This document shows, piece by piece, positions 39,011 to 48,352 of a DNA stretch of 64,000 bases. How positions within the stretch are numbered: the first letter of the stretch is position 1; every line of letters begins with the position of its first letter. The notes beneath the pieces are model-generated. The model did not search any database. It saw only the letters and a program-made list of their open reading frames with translations, and had not been told where the DNA came from. Source of the stretch: Sulfitobacter sp. HGT1 (GTDB taxonomy: Bacteria > Pseudomonadota > Alphaproteobacteria > Rhodobacterales > Rhodobacteraceae); the NCBI RefSeq assembly GCF_013282155.1, contig NZ_BLWI01000008.1:310001-374000 (forward strand). The letters run 5' to 3'. Both the position numbers and the translations under genes were made by a program.

Positions 39011-39682
39011 TTAGATGCCCCCGATCAAGGTCGGTACCAAGGCGGGCAAATGCGCATAGTCATGCAGCAACGCCTCGGGGTTGAGGGCGGCCATATCCTC
39101 GCCCGAGGGGCCGAAAGTCACGAGAATGCACGGCACACCGGCGGCGGCGGCGGTTTTGCGGTCGGTATTCGTATCGCCCACCAGACAGCATTGCGCAGGG
39201 TCGCCCCCCGCCCGCCGCGCGGTTTCGTACAGATGTTCAGGGTCGGGTTTGCGCACGGCCAGACTGTCGGCCCCCAACATCGCCCCGAAGGCATCACGAA
39301 TGCCAAGCCGCGTCAGCAAGCTATGCGCCAGCCCTTCGGGCTTGTTGGTGCAGATCGCCACGCGGTAGCCTGCAATTTTCAACGCCTCGACCGCATCCAT
39401 CGCACCGGGATACAAAACTGTATGTGTATCAATGTCTTGAGCATAAGCCTTGAGTAAGACAGGGTAATACCGGTCAATCGTCGCCTCGTCCTCGGCGCGG
39501 CCCAACCGTTCCATCCCCAGTCGCAGCATCGCGCGCCCGCCTTTCAAGGCTGTGCCCGCGTCATGGCGCGCATCCAGCAGATCGCCCGCGCCCATATCGC
39601 GAAAACAGGCGTTGGCCGCTGCAATCAAATCACCGCTGGTGTCTGCCAATGTGCCGTCCAGATCGAATACAACCGTTTTCAT
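39011..39682 (-). CDS. gph: Phosphoglycolate phosphatase (HAD superfamily)
   Basis: Removes phosphate from 2-phosphoglycolate; a 223-residue HAD phosphatase. The nucleophile is in VVFDLDGTLADTS; the second motif is CTNKPEGLAHSL; motif III/IV are KPDPEHLY and LVGDTNTDRKTA. The start ATG 39682 precedes the motif directly; the frame runs upstream to 39781 but that part looks noncoding. Other HAD members cannot be excluded, though length and motif spacing fit Gph. It is divergent from glmU. Confidence 0.88.
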   Translation of the reverse strand: MKTVVFDLDGTLADTSGDLIAAANACFRDMGAGDLLDARHDAGTALKGGRAMLRLGMERLGRAEDEATIDRYYPVLLKAYAQDIDTHTVLYPGAMDAVEALKIAGYRVAICTNKPEGLAHSLLTRLGIRDAFGAMLGADSLAVRKPDPEHLYETARRAGGDPAQCCLVGDTNTDRKTAAAAGVPCILVTFGPSGEDMAALNPEALLHDYAHLPALVPTLIGGI

Positions 39683-39800
39683 CGGCGTTCCTTTGCTTAG
39701 AGATGTTGCAGGCCGAAATCTTCTTTGATGCCCGCCAGACTTGCGCATAAACGCCAACAAGGTAAAGAGAGCCCAAGTCAATTTATTAAAGAGATTTTAT

Positions 39801-41153
39801 ATGGAAGTCGCACTGATCCTATTGGCCGCAGGCAAAGGCACGCGAATGCAATCGGATTTGCCCAAGGTTCTGCACCCCGTCGCGCATGCCCCTTTGCTGG
39901 AGCATGCGATGGCATCCGGTGCGGCCCTGTCACCTGCCCGAACAGTCGTCGTTGCAGGCCACGGTGCCGATCTGGTGCGCGCCGCCGCCGAAGCCTTTGA
40001 TGATGAAGCTCAGGTCGTTGTCCAAGAGGAACAGCTGGGCACCGCACATGCCGTCGGTCAGGCCCGCGAAGCGCTGGCCGGCTTTGAGGGCACGGCGATT
40101 GTCCTTTATGGCGACACGCCTTTTGTACAGACAGAAACCCTCGAGGCGATGTGCGATGCCTTGCGCGAGAATGACGTTGTCGTGCTGGGGTTCAACGCCG
40201 CCGATCCCGCGCGCTATGGCCGTTTGGTGATGCAGGGCGACAGCCTGGACCGCATCGTCGAATTCAAGGATGCAACAGATGAAGAGCGCACCATAACCCT
40301 TTGTAATAGCGGCGTTGTTGCTTGCAATTCAGACCTGCTTTTTGATCTGATCGATGCGGTTGGCAACGACAACGCGTCCAAAGAATACTACCTGACCGAC
40401 ATCATCGGCATCGCACGGGCACGGGGCCTGAAAGCCACGGCCGTGACCTGCCCCGAGGCCGAGACGATGGGCGTGAATTCCCGCGCGGATCTGGCCGCCG
40501 CCGATGCCGCGTTTCAGGCGCGCGCCCGGGCTGCAATGCTGGAAGACGGCATTACCCTGATGGCCCCCGATACCGTCTATTTCGCACGCGACACCTATAT
40601 CGGCCGCGACACGGTGATCGAACCCAATGTGGTTTTTGGCCCCGGTGTCACCATTGAATCCGGTGCCACGATCCGCGCCTTCAGCCATCTTGAGGGCTGC
40701 CATGTGTCGCGTGGCGGCGTCATCGGGCCCTATGCCCGCCTGCGCCCCGGTGCCGAACTGGCCGAAGACGTGCGGATCGGCAATTTTGTCGAAATCAAGA
40801 ATGCCCAGATCGACGAAGGGGCAAAGGTCAACCACCTGAGCTATATCGGCGATGCAACGATCGGCGCGCGCGCCAACATCGGCGCAGGGACAATCACCTG
40901 TAATTATGACGGCGTGATGAAGCACCACACCCATATCGGCGCGAATGCCTTTATCGGGTCCAACACCATGCTTGTGGCCCCCGTCCATATTGGCAACGGG
41001 GCAATGACCGGGTCGGGGTCTGTTATTACATCCGACGTAGAAGCCGACGCTTTGGCACTGGCGCGTGCGCCCCAGGTTGAGAAACCGGGGATGGCGCGCA
41101 AATTGTTCGAAATGTTAAAGGCCAAAAAGGCAAAACAGCAGAGAGGCAGCTAA
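39801..41153 (+). CDS. glmU: Bifunctional UDP-N-acetylglucosamine pyrophosphorylase / glucosamine-1-phosphate N-acetyltransferase
   Basis: Makes UDP-GlcNAc for peptidoglycan and LPS in two steps. 450 residues: uridyltransferase domain with LILLAAGKGTRMQSDLPKVLH, QEEQLGTAHAV and YGDTPF; a left-handed beta-helix with acetyltransferase residues (FVEIKNAQIDEGAKVNHLSYIGDA, GANAFIGSNTMLVAP). The in-frame extension to 39741 is not used. The upstream gap (39683-39800) is A/T-rich and likely holds the promoter. glmS follows after 2 bases, so both genes are in one operon. Confidence 0.97.
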   Translation: MEVALILLAAGKGTRMQSDLPKVLHPVAHAPLLEHAMASGAALSPARTVVVAGHGADLVRAAAEAFDDEAQVVVQEEQLGTAHAVGQAREALAGFEGTAIVLYGDTPFVQTETLEAMCDALRENDVVVLGFNAADPARYGRLVMQGDSLDRIVEFKDATDEERTITLCNSGVVACNSDLLFDLIDAVGNDNASKEYYLTDIIGIARARGLKATAVTCPEAETMGVNSRADLAAADAAFQARARAAMLEDGITLMAPDTVYFARDTYIGRDTVIEPNVVFGPGVTIESGATIRAFSHLEGCHVSRGGVIGPYARLRPGAELAEDVRIGNFVEIKNAQIDEGAKVNHLSYIGDATIGARANIGAGTITCNYDGVMKHHTHIGANAFIGSNTMLVAPVHIGNGAMTGSGSVITSDVEADALALARAPQVEKPGMARKLFEMLKAKKAKQQRGS

Positions 41154-41155
41154 TT

Positions 41156-42976
41156 ATGTGCGGTATTGTAGGGGTCCTCGGGCAACACGAAGCAGCGCCC
41201 ATCCTTGTTGAAGCATTGAAACGTCTGGAATATCGCGGCTATGACAGCGCCGGGATTGCCACGATCAACAATGGCCGTCTTGACCGCCGCCGCGCAGTGG
41301 GCAAGCTGGTGAACCTGTCGGATCTGCTGGTTCATGAACCGCTGGCTGGCAAGTCCGGTATCGGCCACACCCGCTGGGCCACCCATGGCGCGCCTTCGGT
41401 GACCAACGCGCATCCGCATCAGGCCGGCCCTGTCGCTGTCGTGCATAACGGCATCATCGAAAACTTTCGCGAATTGCGTGCCGAACTGGCGGCGCTTGGT
41501 GCCGAATTCGTCACGGAAACCGATACCGAAACCGTCGCCCTGCTGACACAGCACTATATGTCCCAAGGCATGGGTCCGGTCGATGCGGCCACCAAGACCC
41601 TCACGCGCCTGCACGGTGCCTTTGCCTTGGCGTTCCTGTTCGACGGCGAAGAAGACCTGATGATCGGTGCCCGCAAAGGTGCGCCGCTGGCCGTGGGCTA
41701 TGGCGATAACGAAATGTATCTGGGCAGCGATGCGATCGCCCTGTCGCCGATGACCAACCGCATTACCTATCTCGAAGAAGGCGACCGCGCGGTCCTGACG
41801 CGCGGTTCGGTCGAGATCTTTGACGCCAATGGCGCGCGCGCCAATCGTGCGATCAAAACCATCAGCCTTGATACCACCCGCGTCGACAAAGCCGGCCACA
41901 AACATTTCATGGCCAAGGAAATCGCCGAACAACCCGGCGTGATCGGCGAAGCCCTGGGCCATTACATCAACGCCAAGGGCGAGATTTCCCTGCCCGACCC
42001 CGGGCTTGATTTCAACGCCTTCGACCGCATCACCATGGTTGCCTGTGGCACCGCCTATTACGCCTGCCTGACCGCAAAATACTGGTTCGAACAAATCGCG
42101 CGGCTGCCGGTCGAGGTCGATTTCGCCTCCGAATTCCGCTATCGCGAACCGCCGATCCCCGGCCGCACCCTTGCGCTATTCGTCAGCCAGTCCGGTGAAA
42201 CCGCCGATACCCTTGCTGCCCTGCGCTATTGCGAGGGCAAGGCCGATAAAATCGCGTCCGTCGTCAACGTCACTGAATCCTCGATCGCCCGCGAAAGCGA
42301 TCTGGCGCTGCCCATTCATGCAGGCGTCGAAGTCGGCGTTGCCTCGACCAAAGCGTTCACCTGTCAGTTGACCGTGCTGTTCCTGTTGGTCCTCAAGGCC
42401 GCCTATGAACGGGGCACCATCACCCAAGAACAACTGGCCGATCACGTGTCAGGCCTGCGGGCCATGCCCTCGCTGATCAACACCGCGCTCGAACAGAACT
42501 CGGCCATCCGCGATGCCGCCTACAAGCTGTCCTCGGCCCGCGACGTGCTGTTTCTGGGCCGTGGCGCGATGTTCCCCCTCGCCCTTGAAGGTGCGCTAAA
42601 ACTAAAAGAAATCAGCTATATACATGCCGAAGCTTATGCATCAGGTGAGCTGAAACATGGCCCTATCGCCCTCATAGATGAAAACGTTCCAGTGGTCGTA
42701 ATGGCCCCCAAGGACAACCTGTTCGATAAAACCGTCAGCAACATGCAGGAAGTCATGGCACGCAAGGGCAAGGTCATCCTGATCTCTGACCGCTCGGGCC
42801 TCGACGAAGCCGCCGAAGGCACCTGGGGCCAGATCGAAATGCCCCCCGTGGCCGATGCGCTTGCCCCGATCCTCTATGCGATCCCTGCGCAGTTGCTGGC
42901 CTATCACACCGCGATTGCAAAGGGCACGGATGTCGACCAGCCCCGCAATCTGGCCAAGTCTGTCACGGTCGAATAA
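41156..42976 (+). CDS. glmS: Glutamine--fructose-6-phosphate aminotransferase (isomerizing)
   Basis: Makes glucosamine-6-phosphate from fructose-6-phosphate and glutamine. 606 residues, standard length. MCGIVGVLG carries the N-terminal Cys nucleophile of the glutaminase domain; GIGHTRWATHGAPSVTNAHP is the loop near it. Two SIS sugar-isomerase domains follow with FVSQSGETADTLAAL and GRGAMFPLALEGALKLKEISYIHAEAY. The final KSVTVE is the conserved C-terminus. The TAATG overlap couples it to the next gene. No glmS ribozyme is seen upstream. Confidence 0.97.
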   Translation: MCGIVGVLGQHEAAPILVEALKRLEYRGYDSAGIATINNGRLDRRRAVGKLVNLSDLLVHEPLAGKSGIGHTRWATHGAPSVTNAHPHQAGPVAVVHNGIIENFRELRAELAALGAEFVTETDTETVALLTQHYMSQGMGPVDAATKTLTRLHGAFALAFLFDGEEDLMIGARKGAPLAVGYGDNEMYLGSDAIALSPMTNRITYLEEGDRAVLTRGSVEIFDANGARANRAIKTISLDTTRVDKAGHKHFMAKEIAEQPGVIGEALGHYINAKGEISLPDPGLDFNAFDRITMVACGTAYYACLTAKYWFEQIARLPVEVDFASEFRYREPPIPGRTLALFVSQSGETADTLAALRYCEGKADKIASVVNVTESSIARESDLALPIHAGVEVGVASTKAFTCQLTVLFLLVLKAAYERGTITQEQLADHVSGLRAMPSLINTALEQNSAIRDAAYKLSSARDVLFLGRGAMFPLALEGALKLKEISYIHAEAYASGELKHGPIALIDENVPVVVMAPKDNLFDKTVSNMQEVMARKGKVILISDRSGLDEAAEGTWGQIEMPPVADALAPILYAIPAQLLAYHTAIAKGTDVDQPRNLAKSVTVE

Positions 42977-43533
42977 TGGCCAAGCAGTTCGACCAGATCA
43001 GCGACGACCACCGCGACTTCATTCAGGCGCAGCACATGTTCTTTTGCGGGACAGCGGCGGATGAAGGGCGGGTCAACATCTCTCCCAAAGGGATGGACAG
43101 CCTGCGGGTCCTGGGGCCGAACCGTATCATCTGGCGCAACATGACAGGGTCCGGCAATGAAACCGCCGGCCATCTGGCGCGGATCAACCGGATGACGCTG
43201 ATGTGGTGCAGCTTTGGCGCGCGCCCGATGATCATGCGCGCCTATGGCACCGCACGGGCCGTGCACCCCCGCGATGCCGATTTCGCCCCCCTGCAAGCGA
43301 TGTTCCCGCAGGCCCTTGGTGTCCGGCAAATCTATGATATGAGCGTCGACATGCTCCAGACAAGCTGCGGCTATGCAGTCCCGTTTTACGAACACAAGGC
43401 CGACCGCGACGTTCTCAAGAAATGGGCCGAGGACAAAGGCGCAGCTGCGATTGAAACCTATTGGGACGACCGCAACAGCACCACGATCGACGGCCTGCCC
43501 ACCTTTATCACTCAGGATCCCCCCAATGCATGA
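42976..43533 (+). CDS. Pyridoxamine 5'-phosphate oxidase-fold protein
   Basis: A 185-residue split-barrel protein with FFCGTAADEGRVNISPKGMDSLRV, IIWRNMTGSGNETAGHL, MTLMWCSFGARPMIMRAYG and LQTSCGYAVPFYEH, the pattern of the PNPOx-like family that carries the latter Cys-Gly-Tyr motif. A flavin or heme ligand is likely. The start overlaps the glmS stop, so it may be read with glmS. Role unknown. Confidence 0.88.
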   Translation: MAKQFDQISDDHRDFIQAQHMFFCGTAADEGRVNISPKGMDSLRVLGPNRIIWRNMTGSGNETAGHLARINRMTLMWCSFGARPMIMRAYGTARAVHPRDADFAPLQAMFPQALGVRQIYDMSVDMLQTSCGYAVPFYEHKADRDVLKKWAEDKGAAAIETYWDDRNSTTIDGLPTFITQDPPNA

Positions 43534-44239
43534 GCCCTATTTGGCGCAACTGACAGCGCTTGCCGATCCGGAACGCGCGGCCCAGATGCTGGCCTATCAC
43601 AAGATCGACCGGCCCTATCTGGGGGTGACCAACCCCGAAATAAACGACCTGACCAAAATCTGGCGGGCCGAACTGGATCTGGCAGAGCGCATCACCGTCG
43701 CCGATGCGCTATGGCAGACCGACATTTTCGAGGCCCGCGTCGCCGCCGCCAAACTGCTGACCCAGGCCCGCCTGCGCCCCGACGACGAAGCCGCCTGGCA
43801 GATGTTGCAAAGCTGGGTGCCCGACTTCGACAGCTGGGCCATCGCCGACCACGTCTGTATGGCGATCCAGAAGCGCCTGATCGCCGATCCCTCCCGCCTC
43901 GACACCGTCGAAAGCTGGACAACCTCGGATCAACTCTGGACAAAACGCGCCGCCCTTGTGGCAACCTTGCCCTGGACCAAACAAAACAACCCCAAACCCG
44001 AAGAACTCGCCGCGCGTGAACGCATTCTCGGCTGGGCGGCAGGGTATTTACCGGTCAAAAACGGCATCATGCAAAAAGCCATCGCCTGGTGGGTCCGCGA
44101 CCTCAGCCGCCATGATCCGGCCCGCGCCCAAGCTTTCATCGACGAAAACAGCCACCACATGAAACCCTACGCCATCAAGGAAGCCTCACGCCACCTTCCC
44201 GCAGCCGAGCAAACCACCCCAGACGCCCCAAGCGCCTGA
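43526..44239 (+). CDS. AlkD-like DNA alkylation repair protein (HEAT-like repeats)
   Basis: A 237-residue all-helical protein. VTNPEINDLTKIWRAEL, FEARVAAAKLLTQARL, FDSWAIADHVCMAIQKRLI and LWTKRAALVATLPWTKQ follow the HEAT-like repeat layout of AlkD/AlkC, which remove 3- and 7-alkylated purines. The WVPDFDSWAIAD segment contains the conserved Asp of the active site. It begins 8 bases before the stop of the preceding gene; I chose ATG 43526 (MHEPYLAQL). Activity is likely but not shown. Confidence 0.88.
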   Translation: MHEPYLAQLTALADPERAAQMLAYHKIDRPYLGVTNPEINDLTKIWRAELDLAERITVADALWQTDIFEARVAAAKLLTQARLRPDDEAAWQMLQSWVPDFDSWAIADHVCMAIQKRLIADPSRLDTVESWTTSDQLWTKRAALVATLPWTKQNNPKPEELAARERILGWAAGYLPVKNGIMQKAIAWWVRDLSRHDPARAQAFIDENSHHMKPYAIKEASRHLPAAEQTTPDAPSA

Positions 44240-44240
44240 T

Positions 44241-44300
44241 CCGTCTTCTCTGGCTCGAAAATATCCCGGGGGGCGCGGGGGGCTGGCCCCCCGCTCTTTC
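44241..44300 (-). repeat. Dispersed element, copy E, with GC palindrome
   Basis: The minus strand reads GATATTTTCGAGCCAGAGAA. On the plus strand CGGGGGGCTGGCCCCCCG follows. It lies directly after the AlkD-like gene and matches copies A and D. Confidence 0.6.
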
Positions 44301-44316
44301 AAATAGTGATCGGGCT

Positions 44317-44340
44317 AAAAAAATCGGGGCGAAAGCCCCG
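44317..44340 (-). terminator. Rho-independent terminator of the lipoprotein gene
   Basis: Minus strand: CGGGGC-TTTC-GCCCCG, then A and TTTTTTT. A second stem (GTCTCGGG...CCCGAGAC, 44354-44394) lies between it and the stop codon at 44394. Confidence 0.75.
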
Positions 44341-44393
44341 TCATGTCTCTAAGGTCTCGGGCTCAGCGCCCCCCGATACTACAGACCCCGAGA

Positions 44394-44930
44394 CTACCCC
44401 GTCGTTGACACTTCAACGCTGGTCAGATCCGTCAGCGAGGCCCCGATCAAGCGCAATGCTGACAAGGACATGCGGCTGCCCGCCGTGGGTGGCCCGTCAA
44501 TCGGGATCAACATCACCGTGGATGACTTGCCCGTGGCGGGGTTGGTGACACGGCCCTGCATTTCAGTTTTCACCAGCGGCGTTTTCATCCAAAGACCGGG
44601 CTCTGTCGCACTGCCCAGCGATGCCACCGTCGTGCCCAACAGCCGCGCGCCTGCGGCCACCGGTGCCACGGCCGCTGCGCGCTGCGCGGCGGTGGTGGTA
44701 TCCAATGCCTCGACCGTGCGGGCCGCGGGCGGCGGCGGGGGGGCCGATGTCACAGGGTCCAGCACGGTCTGCGCGACTTGGGCAGCCTCAGGCACAGCGG
44801 CGACTGCGGTTTCGGCGGGTGTGGCTGTCGCGTCACGCGCACCGGGCCATGCAAGGCCCAACCGTTCGGTCACCGTGCCGCACGCGGACACTCCCACCCC
44901 CATAGCGCAAAGAAGTACATATTGTTTCAT
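44394..44930 (-). CDS. Ala/Pro-rich lipoprotein of unknown function
   Basis: A 178-residue protein from MKQYVLLCAMGVGVSACGTV, with a signal helix and lipobox VSAC. The mature part is an Ala/Val/Thr/Pro-rich linker with a run of Pro (PPPPPAA), then a C-terminal region with AARLLGTTVASLGSATEPG and TGKSSTVMLIPIDG. No enzyme motif is visible; anchoring in the outer or inner membrane is likely. Some databases label this family D-galactarate dehydratase; I see no basis for it here. Starts divergently from moaA with an 86-base gap. Confidence 0.8.
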   Translation of the reverse strand: MKQYVLLCAMGVGVSACGTVTERLGLAWPGARDATATPAETAVAAVPEAAQVAQTVLDPVTSAPPPPPAARTVEALDTTTAAQRAAAVAPVAAGARLLGTTVASLGSATEPGLWMKTPLVKTEMQGRVTNPATGKSSTVMLIPIDGPPTAGSRMSLSALRLIGASLTDLTSVEVSTTG

Positions 44931-45016
44931 GACCCAATGAATACCCCTCCCCACCTGCTGCTTCAATAACCTTATTCTCCCTTGCCCCGCGATGGGCCGA
45001 TGTTTACCTATAGGGT

Positions 45017-46024
45017 ATGAATGCACCATTGATTGACCCTTTCGCCCGCGCCATCACCTATCTGCGTGTCTCTGTCACAGACCGCTGCGATTTCCGCTGC
45101 GTCTATTGCATGTCCGAGAACATGAATTTCCTACCCAAAAAGGAACTTCTCACGCTCGAGGAACTGGACCGGCTGTGTAGCAATTTCGTTGACCTCGGGG
45201 TGCAGAAATTGCGCATCACCGGGGGCGAGCCTTTGGTGCGCAAGGGCATCATGACCTTCTTTGACAGCATGACCCGCCATCTGGATGCAGGCACGCTCAA
45301 GGAACTGACGCTCACGACAAACGGCAGCCAGCTGGAACGCTTTGCCGCTGACCTTTATGCCGCGGGCGTGCGGCGTGTGAATGTGTCGCTTGATACGCTG
45401 GACGACCAGAAATTCGCCGATATCACCCGCTGGGGTCGCCTGCCCCAGGTGTTGCGCGGCATTGATGCGGCGCAGGCTGCGGGGTTGCGGGTCAAGATCA
45501 ATGCCGTTGCCCTCAAGGGGTTCAACGAATCCGAACTGCCCAGCATGACCGCATGGTGTGCTGATCGTGATATTGACCTGACCTGGATCGAAGTCATGCC
45601 GATGGGCGATCTGGGCAACGAGGACCGCCTTGGCCAATATTGGTCCCTCAAGGATGTGCGCAAATCCTACGAGGATCATTACACCGTCACCGATCTGGCG
45701 GAAAGTTCCGGTGGCCCTGCCCGCTATGTGCGGCTGGAAGAAACCGGCCAGAAGATCGGTTTCATCACGCCGCTGTCCCATAATTTCTGCGAAAGCTGCA
45801 ACCGTGTGCGGATCACCTGCACCGGTGAAATCTTTATGTGTCTGGGTCAGGAAGACGTCGCGGACCTGCGCGCGCCCCTGCGCAACCACCCCGATGACGA
45901 CGCGCCGTTGAAAGACGCCATTCGCGCGGCGATCAACCTCAAGCCCAAGGGCCATGATTTCGATTACTCCCGCCAAAAGCTCGACGGGCAGATGCCCCGC
46001 CACATGAGCCACACAGGCGGCTGA
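45017..46024 (+). CDS. moaA: GTP 3',8-cyclase (molybdenum cofactor synthesis protein A)
   Basis: A radical SAM enzyme that converts GTP to 3',8-cH2GTP in molybdopterin synthesis. 335 residues. First cluster CDFRCVYC (CxxxCxxC), then the [11 protein letters not shown] stretch. The C-terminal cluster uses [19 protein letters not shown]. The Gly-Gly end (HTGG) needed for activity is present. The waaA gene follows 7 bases later; the two functions are unrelated. Confidence 0.97.
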   Translation: MNAPLIDPFARAITYLRVSVTDRCDFRCVYCMSENMNFLPKKELLTLEELDRLCSNFVDLGVQKLRITGGEPLVRKGIMTFFDSMTRHLDAGTLKELTLTTNGSQLERFAADLYAAGVRRVNVSLDTLDDQKFADITRWGRLPQVLRGIDAAQAAGLRVKINAVALKGFNESELPSMTAWCADRDIDLTWIEVMPMGDLGNEDRLGQYWSLKDVRKSYEDHYTVTDLAESSGGPARYVRLEETGQKIGFITPLSHNFCESCNRVRITCTGEIFMCLGQEDVADLRAPLRNHPDDDAPLKDAIRAAINLKPKGHDFDYSRQKLDGQMPRHMSHTGG

Positions 46025-46031
46025 CCCAGTC

Positions 46032-47315
46032 ATGTCCGCCCCTTTTCTGTATCGCGCGTGGGTCGTCGCAAGCATGGGATTGGTCCCGTTCTTTGCGCGT
46101 TCCCAAACCGCCAAGCTGCGCGAACAAGGTGTGTCCGTCAGGCGCGCCCATGAAAAGCTGGGCCATGCCACCCAAGACCGCCAGACCTCGGGCCCGCTGA
46201 TCTGGCTGCATGCCGCATCGGTCGGGGAAAGCCTGTCGGTGCTGGCGCTGATCACCCGCATGGGGCTGCTGTTGCCGCGCGCGCAGTTTTTGATCACATC
46301 GGGCACTGCCACATCGGCCAAGCTGGTGGCGCAACGCATGCCGCCGCGCACGGTCCATCAATTCGCCCCGCTGGATGCCCCCGGCCCGCTCAAGCGGTTC
46401 TTGCGACACTGGCGTCCCGATGCCGCGATCTTTGTCGAAAGCGAATTATGGCCGCAGATGCTGCGCCGGACCCATGCCACGGGCGCGAAAATGGCTTTGG
46501 TCAATGCGCGTTTGTCCGAAAAATCCGTCGCGACATGGCGCAAACATCCGAAGTTGGCCCGCTATCTGTTTGGGGTCTTCGATCTGATCCTGACCCAGAA
46601 CGATGCGATGGCCCATAATATGGTCAGCATGCACGCCCCGTCGGATCGGGTGGCGCGGGGGATTAACCTCAAATCCATGGCAGGCCCCCTGCCCGTTGAC
46701 GAGGACGCGCTGTTCGAGGCGCGCGCGGCACTTTTGCACCGCCCTGTCTGGGTCGCGTCCTCGACCCACGAGGGCGAAGAAAACGCAGTCTTGCACGCCC
46801 ATCGGGCGCTGTTAAAGCAAGTCCCCGACCTGTGTCTGATCCTTGCCCCGCGCCATCCTGAACGCGGGGACAGTGTCGAAGCGTTGATCACCGACGCGGG
46901 CCTGACCTGCACCCGGCGCAGCCGTGGCGAAAAACCCGATGCTCAGGTCTATCTGGCCGATACGCTGGGCGAGCTGGGGCTGTGGTATGCGGTAACGGAT
47001 ATTGTGTTTCTGGGCGGATCGCTTTTGCCGATCGGCGGGCATAATCCTTTTGAGGTGGCCCAATCCGGTGCAGCCGTCTTGTCGGGCAGCCATGTGTCGG
47101 CCTTTGCCGAAACCTATGCCCAGCTTGAAACCGAAGGGGCGGCGCGGATTGTGACGGATGGCGCTGATCTGGCAGCGCAGGTTGGCATCTTGCTGTCGCA
47201 GCCCAAAGAGCGGGCCACCATGACCGATGCCGCAAAACGCTTTGTCGCGGGGCAAGAGGACCAGCTGGACGGGATCGCCACACGAATTCTGTCTGCCTTG
47301 GGGCTGAAAGAGTGA
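46032..47315 (+). CDS. waaA: 3-deoxy-D-manno-octulosonic acid (Kdo) transferase
   Basis: Adds Kdo from CMP-Kdo to lipid A, a step in LPS core synthesis. 427 residues. An N-terminal hydrophobic anchor (YRAWVVASMGLVPFFA), then IWLHAASVGESLSVLALI, IFVESELWPQML, WVASSTHEGEE and FLGGSLLPIGGHNPFEVAQSG match the GT30 family. Shorter WaaA with one Kdo step is common in Rhodobacterales. The stop overlaps the start of the next gene. Confidence 0.95.
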   Translation: MSAPFLYRAWVVASMGLVPFFARSQTAKLREQGVSVRRAHEKLGHATQDRQTSGPLIWLHAASVGESLSVLALITRMGLLLPRAQFLITSGTATSAKLVAQRMPPRTVHQFAPLDAPGPLKRFLRHWRPDAAIFVESELWPQMLRRTHATGAKMALVNARLSEKSVATWRKHPKLARYLFGVFDLILTQNDAMAHNMVSMHAPSDRVARGINLKSMAGPLPVDEDALFEARAALLHRPVWVASSTHEGEENAVLHAHRALLKQVPDLCLILAPRHPERGDSVEALITDAGLTCTRRSRGEKPDAQVYLADTLGELGLWYAVTDIVFLGGSLLPIGGHNPFEVAQSGAAVLSGSHVSAFAETYAQLETEGAARIVTDGADLAAQVGILLSQPKERATMTDAAKRFVAGQEDQLDGIATRILSALGLKE

Positions 47316-48331
47316 TGAAACCAAAGCTGTTCGTCACCAATTTCAACAAGAATTTCACCGGCGTATCGGCCACGGCTGCCAATGTGATCCGCGCCCAGAT
47401 GGGCCGTTATGATCTGACGCTTGTGGGCCGCCCCCTACCCGGTTGCCCCGATCCCGTCACCGTCAGGCAGGCCCGTGCAGCATCCGCCCGCGGGGCGATC
47501 TGGCATGTGCGGCGCAACACGGAAATGCGCGCCGCCCTTTGGGCCCGCGACATCCTGCGCCTGCCGATTAAAATCGTCTTTACCTCAGCGGCTCAACGCC
47601 GGCATTCGGCCTATCCGCGCTGGCTGATCAGCCGCATGGACGCCGTGATTGCCACGACCGACAAGGCCGCCAGTTTTGTGCCCCATGTCCGCGCGGTGGT
47701 GCCTCATGGCGTGGATACTGCCCTGTTTCACCCTGCCCCCGACCGCGCAAAGGCGTGGGCCGCGTTGGGATACGGCGGCAAGATCGGCATCGCCACCATC
47801 GGCCGCATTCGCCCCGAGAAGGGCACGGATCACTTTGTAAACGCGATGATTGATCTGTTGCCGGACCACCCCGATACGGTCGCCTTGGTTCTGGGCAAAG
47901 CGACCCGCGATCATCGGGCATTTCTTGCCAGCCTGAAAGACCGGATCAAAACCGCCGGCCTGACCGACCGCATCCTGTTTCCCGGCGAAATCCCTGCCCA
48001 GGACCTGCCCGCCGTGGTGCGCGGCCTGTCGCTGGTCGTGCAGCTTCCGCAATACGAAGGCTATGGCATGGTGCCGCTTGAAGCGATGGCATCGGCCGTG
48101 CCGTTTGTGGGCTATGAGGCCGGATATTACCGTGCCTTTAGCGCGCAGGGTCGCGCAGGTGTGATCGTTGACACACCATCGGCCGCCGCAATGGCCGCAG
48201 GGCAGATCCTTGCTGGCAAGGTTGACGCGATGGGCGATATCGCCCGCGCCCATGTATCGCAAAATTTCAGCGCCAAGGCCGAGGCCGACGGGATCGACGC
48301 CGTGTATCAGATGATTTGGGCGCAGGGTTAA
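47315..48331 (+). CDS. GT4-family glycosyltransferase, probable LPS core
   Basis: A 338-residue GT-B glycosyltransferase: VVPHGVDTALFHPAP, GKIGIATIGRIRPEKGTDHFV, VQLPQYEGYGMVPLEAMASAVPFVGYEAG, with the E-x7-E of the nucleotide-sugar site. The start uses ATG 47315, overlapping the waaA stop as TGATG; GTG 47312 is an alternative. It is co-translated with waaA, so a role in adding a core sugar to Kdo-lipid A is likely, though the donor is unknown. Confidence 0.9.
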   Translation: MKPKLFVTNFNKNFTGVSATAANVIRAQMGRYDLTLVGRPLPGCPDPVTVRQARAASARGAIWHVRRNTEMRAALWARDILRLPIKIVFTSAAQRRHSAYPRWLISRMDAVIATTDKAASFVPHVRAVVPHGVDTALFHPAPDRAKAWAALGYGGKIGIATIGRIRPEKGTDHFVNAMIDLLPDHPDTVALVLGKATRDHRAFLASLKDRIKTAGLTDRILFPGEIPAQDLPAVVRGLSLVVQLPQYEGYGMVPLEAMASAVPFVGYEAGYYRAFSAQGRAGVIVDTPSAAAMAAGQILAGKVDAMGDIARAHVSQNFSAKAEADGIDAVYQMIWAQG

Positions 48332-48345
48332 CCCCCGCGCCCAAA
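48315..48345. terminator. Hairpin between the convergent GT4 and M20 genes
   Basis: TTTGGGCGC (48315-48323) pairs with GCGCCCAAA (48337-48345), with an inner GGGTTAACCC that includes the TAA stop of the GT4 gene. A T-tract is missing on both strands, so it may act as a weak bidirectional terminator. Confidence 0.4.
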
Positions 48346-48352
48346 GCTTGAC

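Noticed and set aside
41100-41156. glmS ribozyme upstream of glmS
   Set aside because: glmU ends 2 bases before glmS; there is no room for the ribozyme, which is also typical of Gram-positive bacteria.
44394-44930. D-galactarate dehydratase annotation for the lipoprotein
   Set aside because: No enzyme motifs; the chain is a lipid-anchored Ala/Pro-rich protein.
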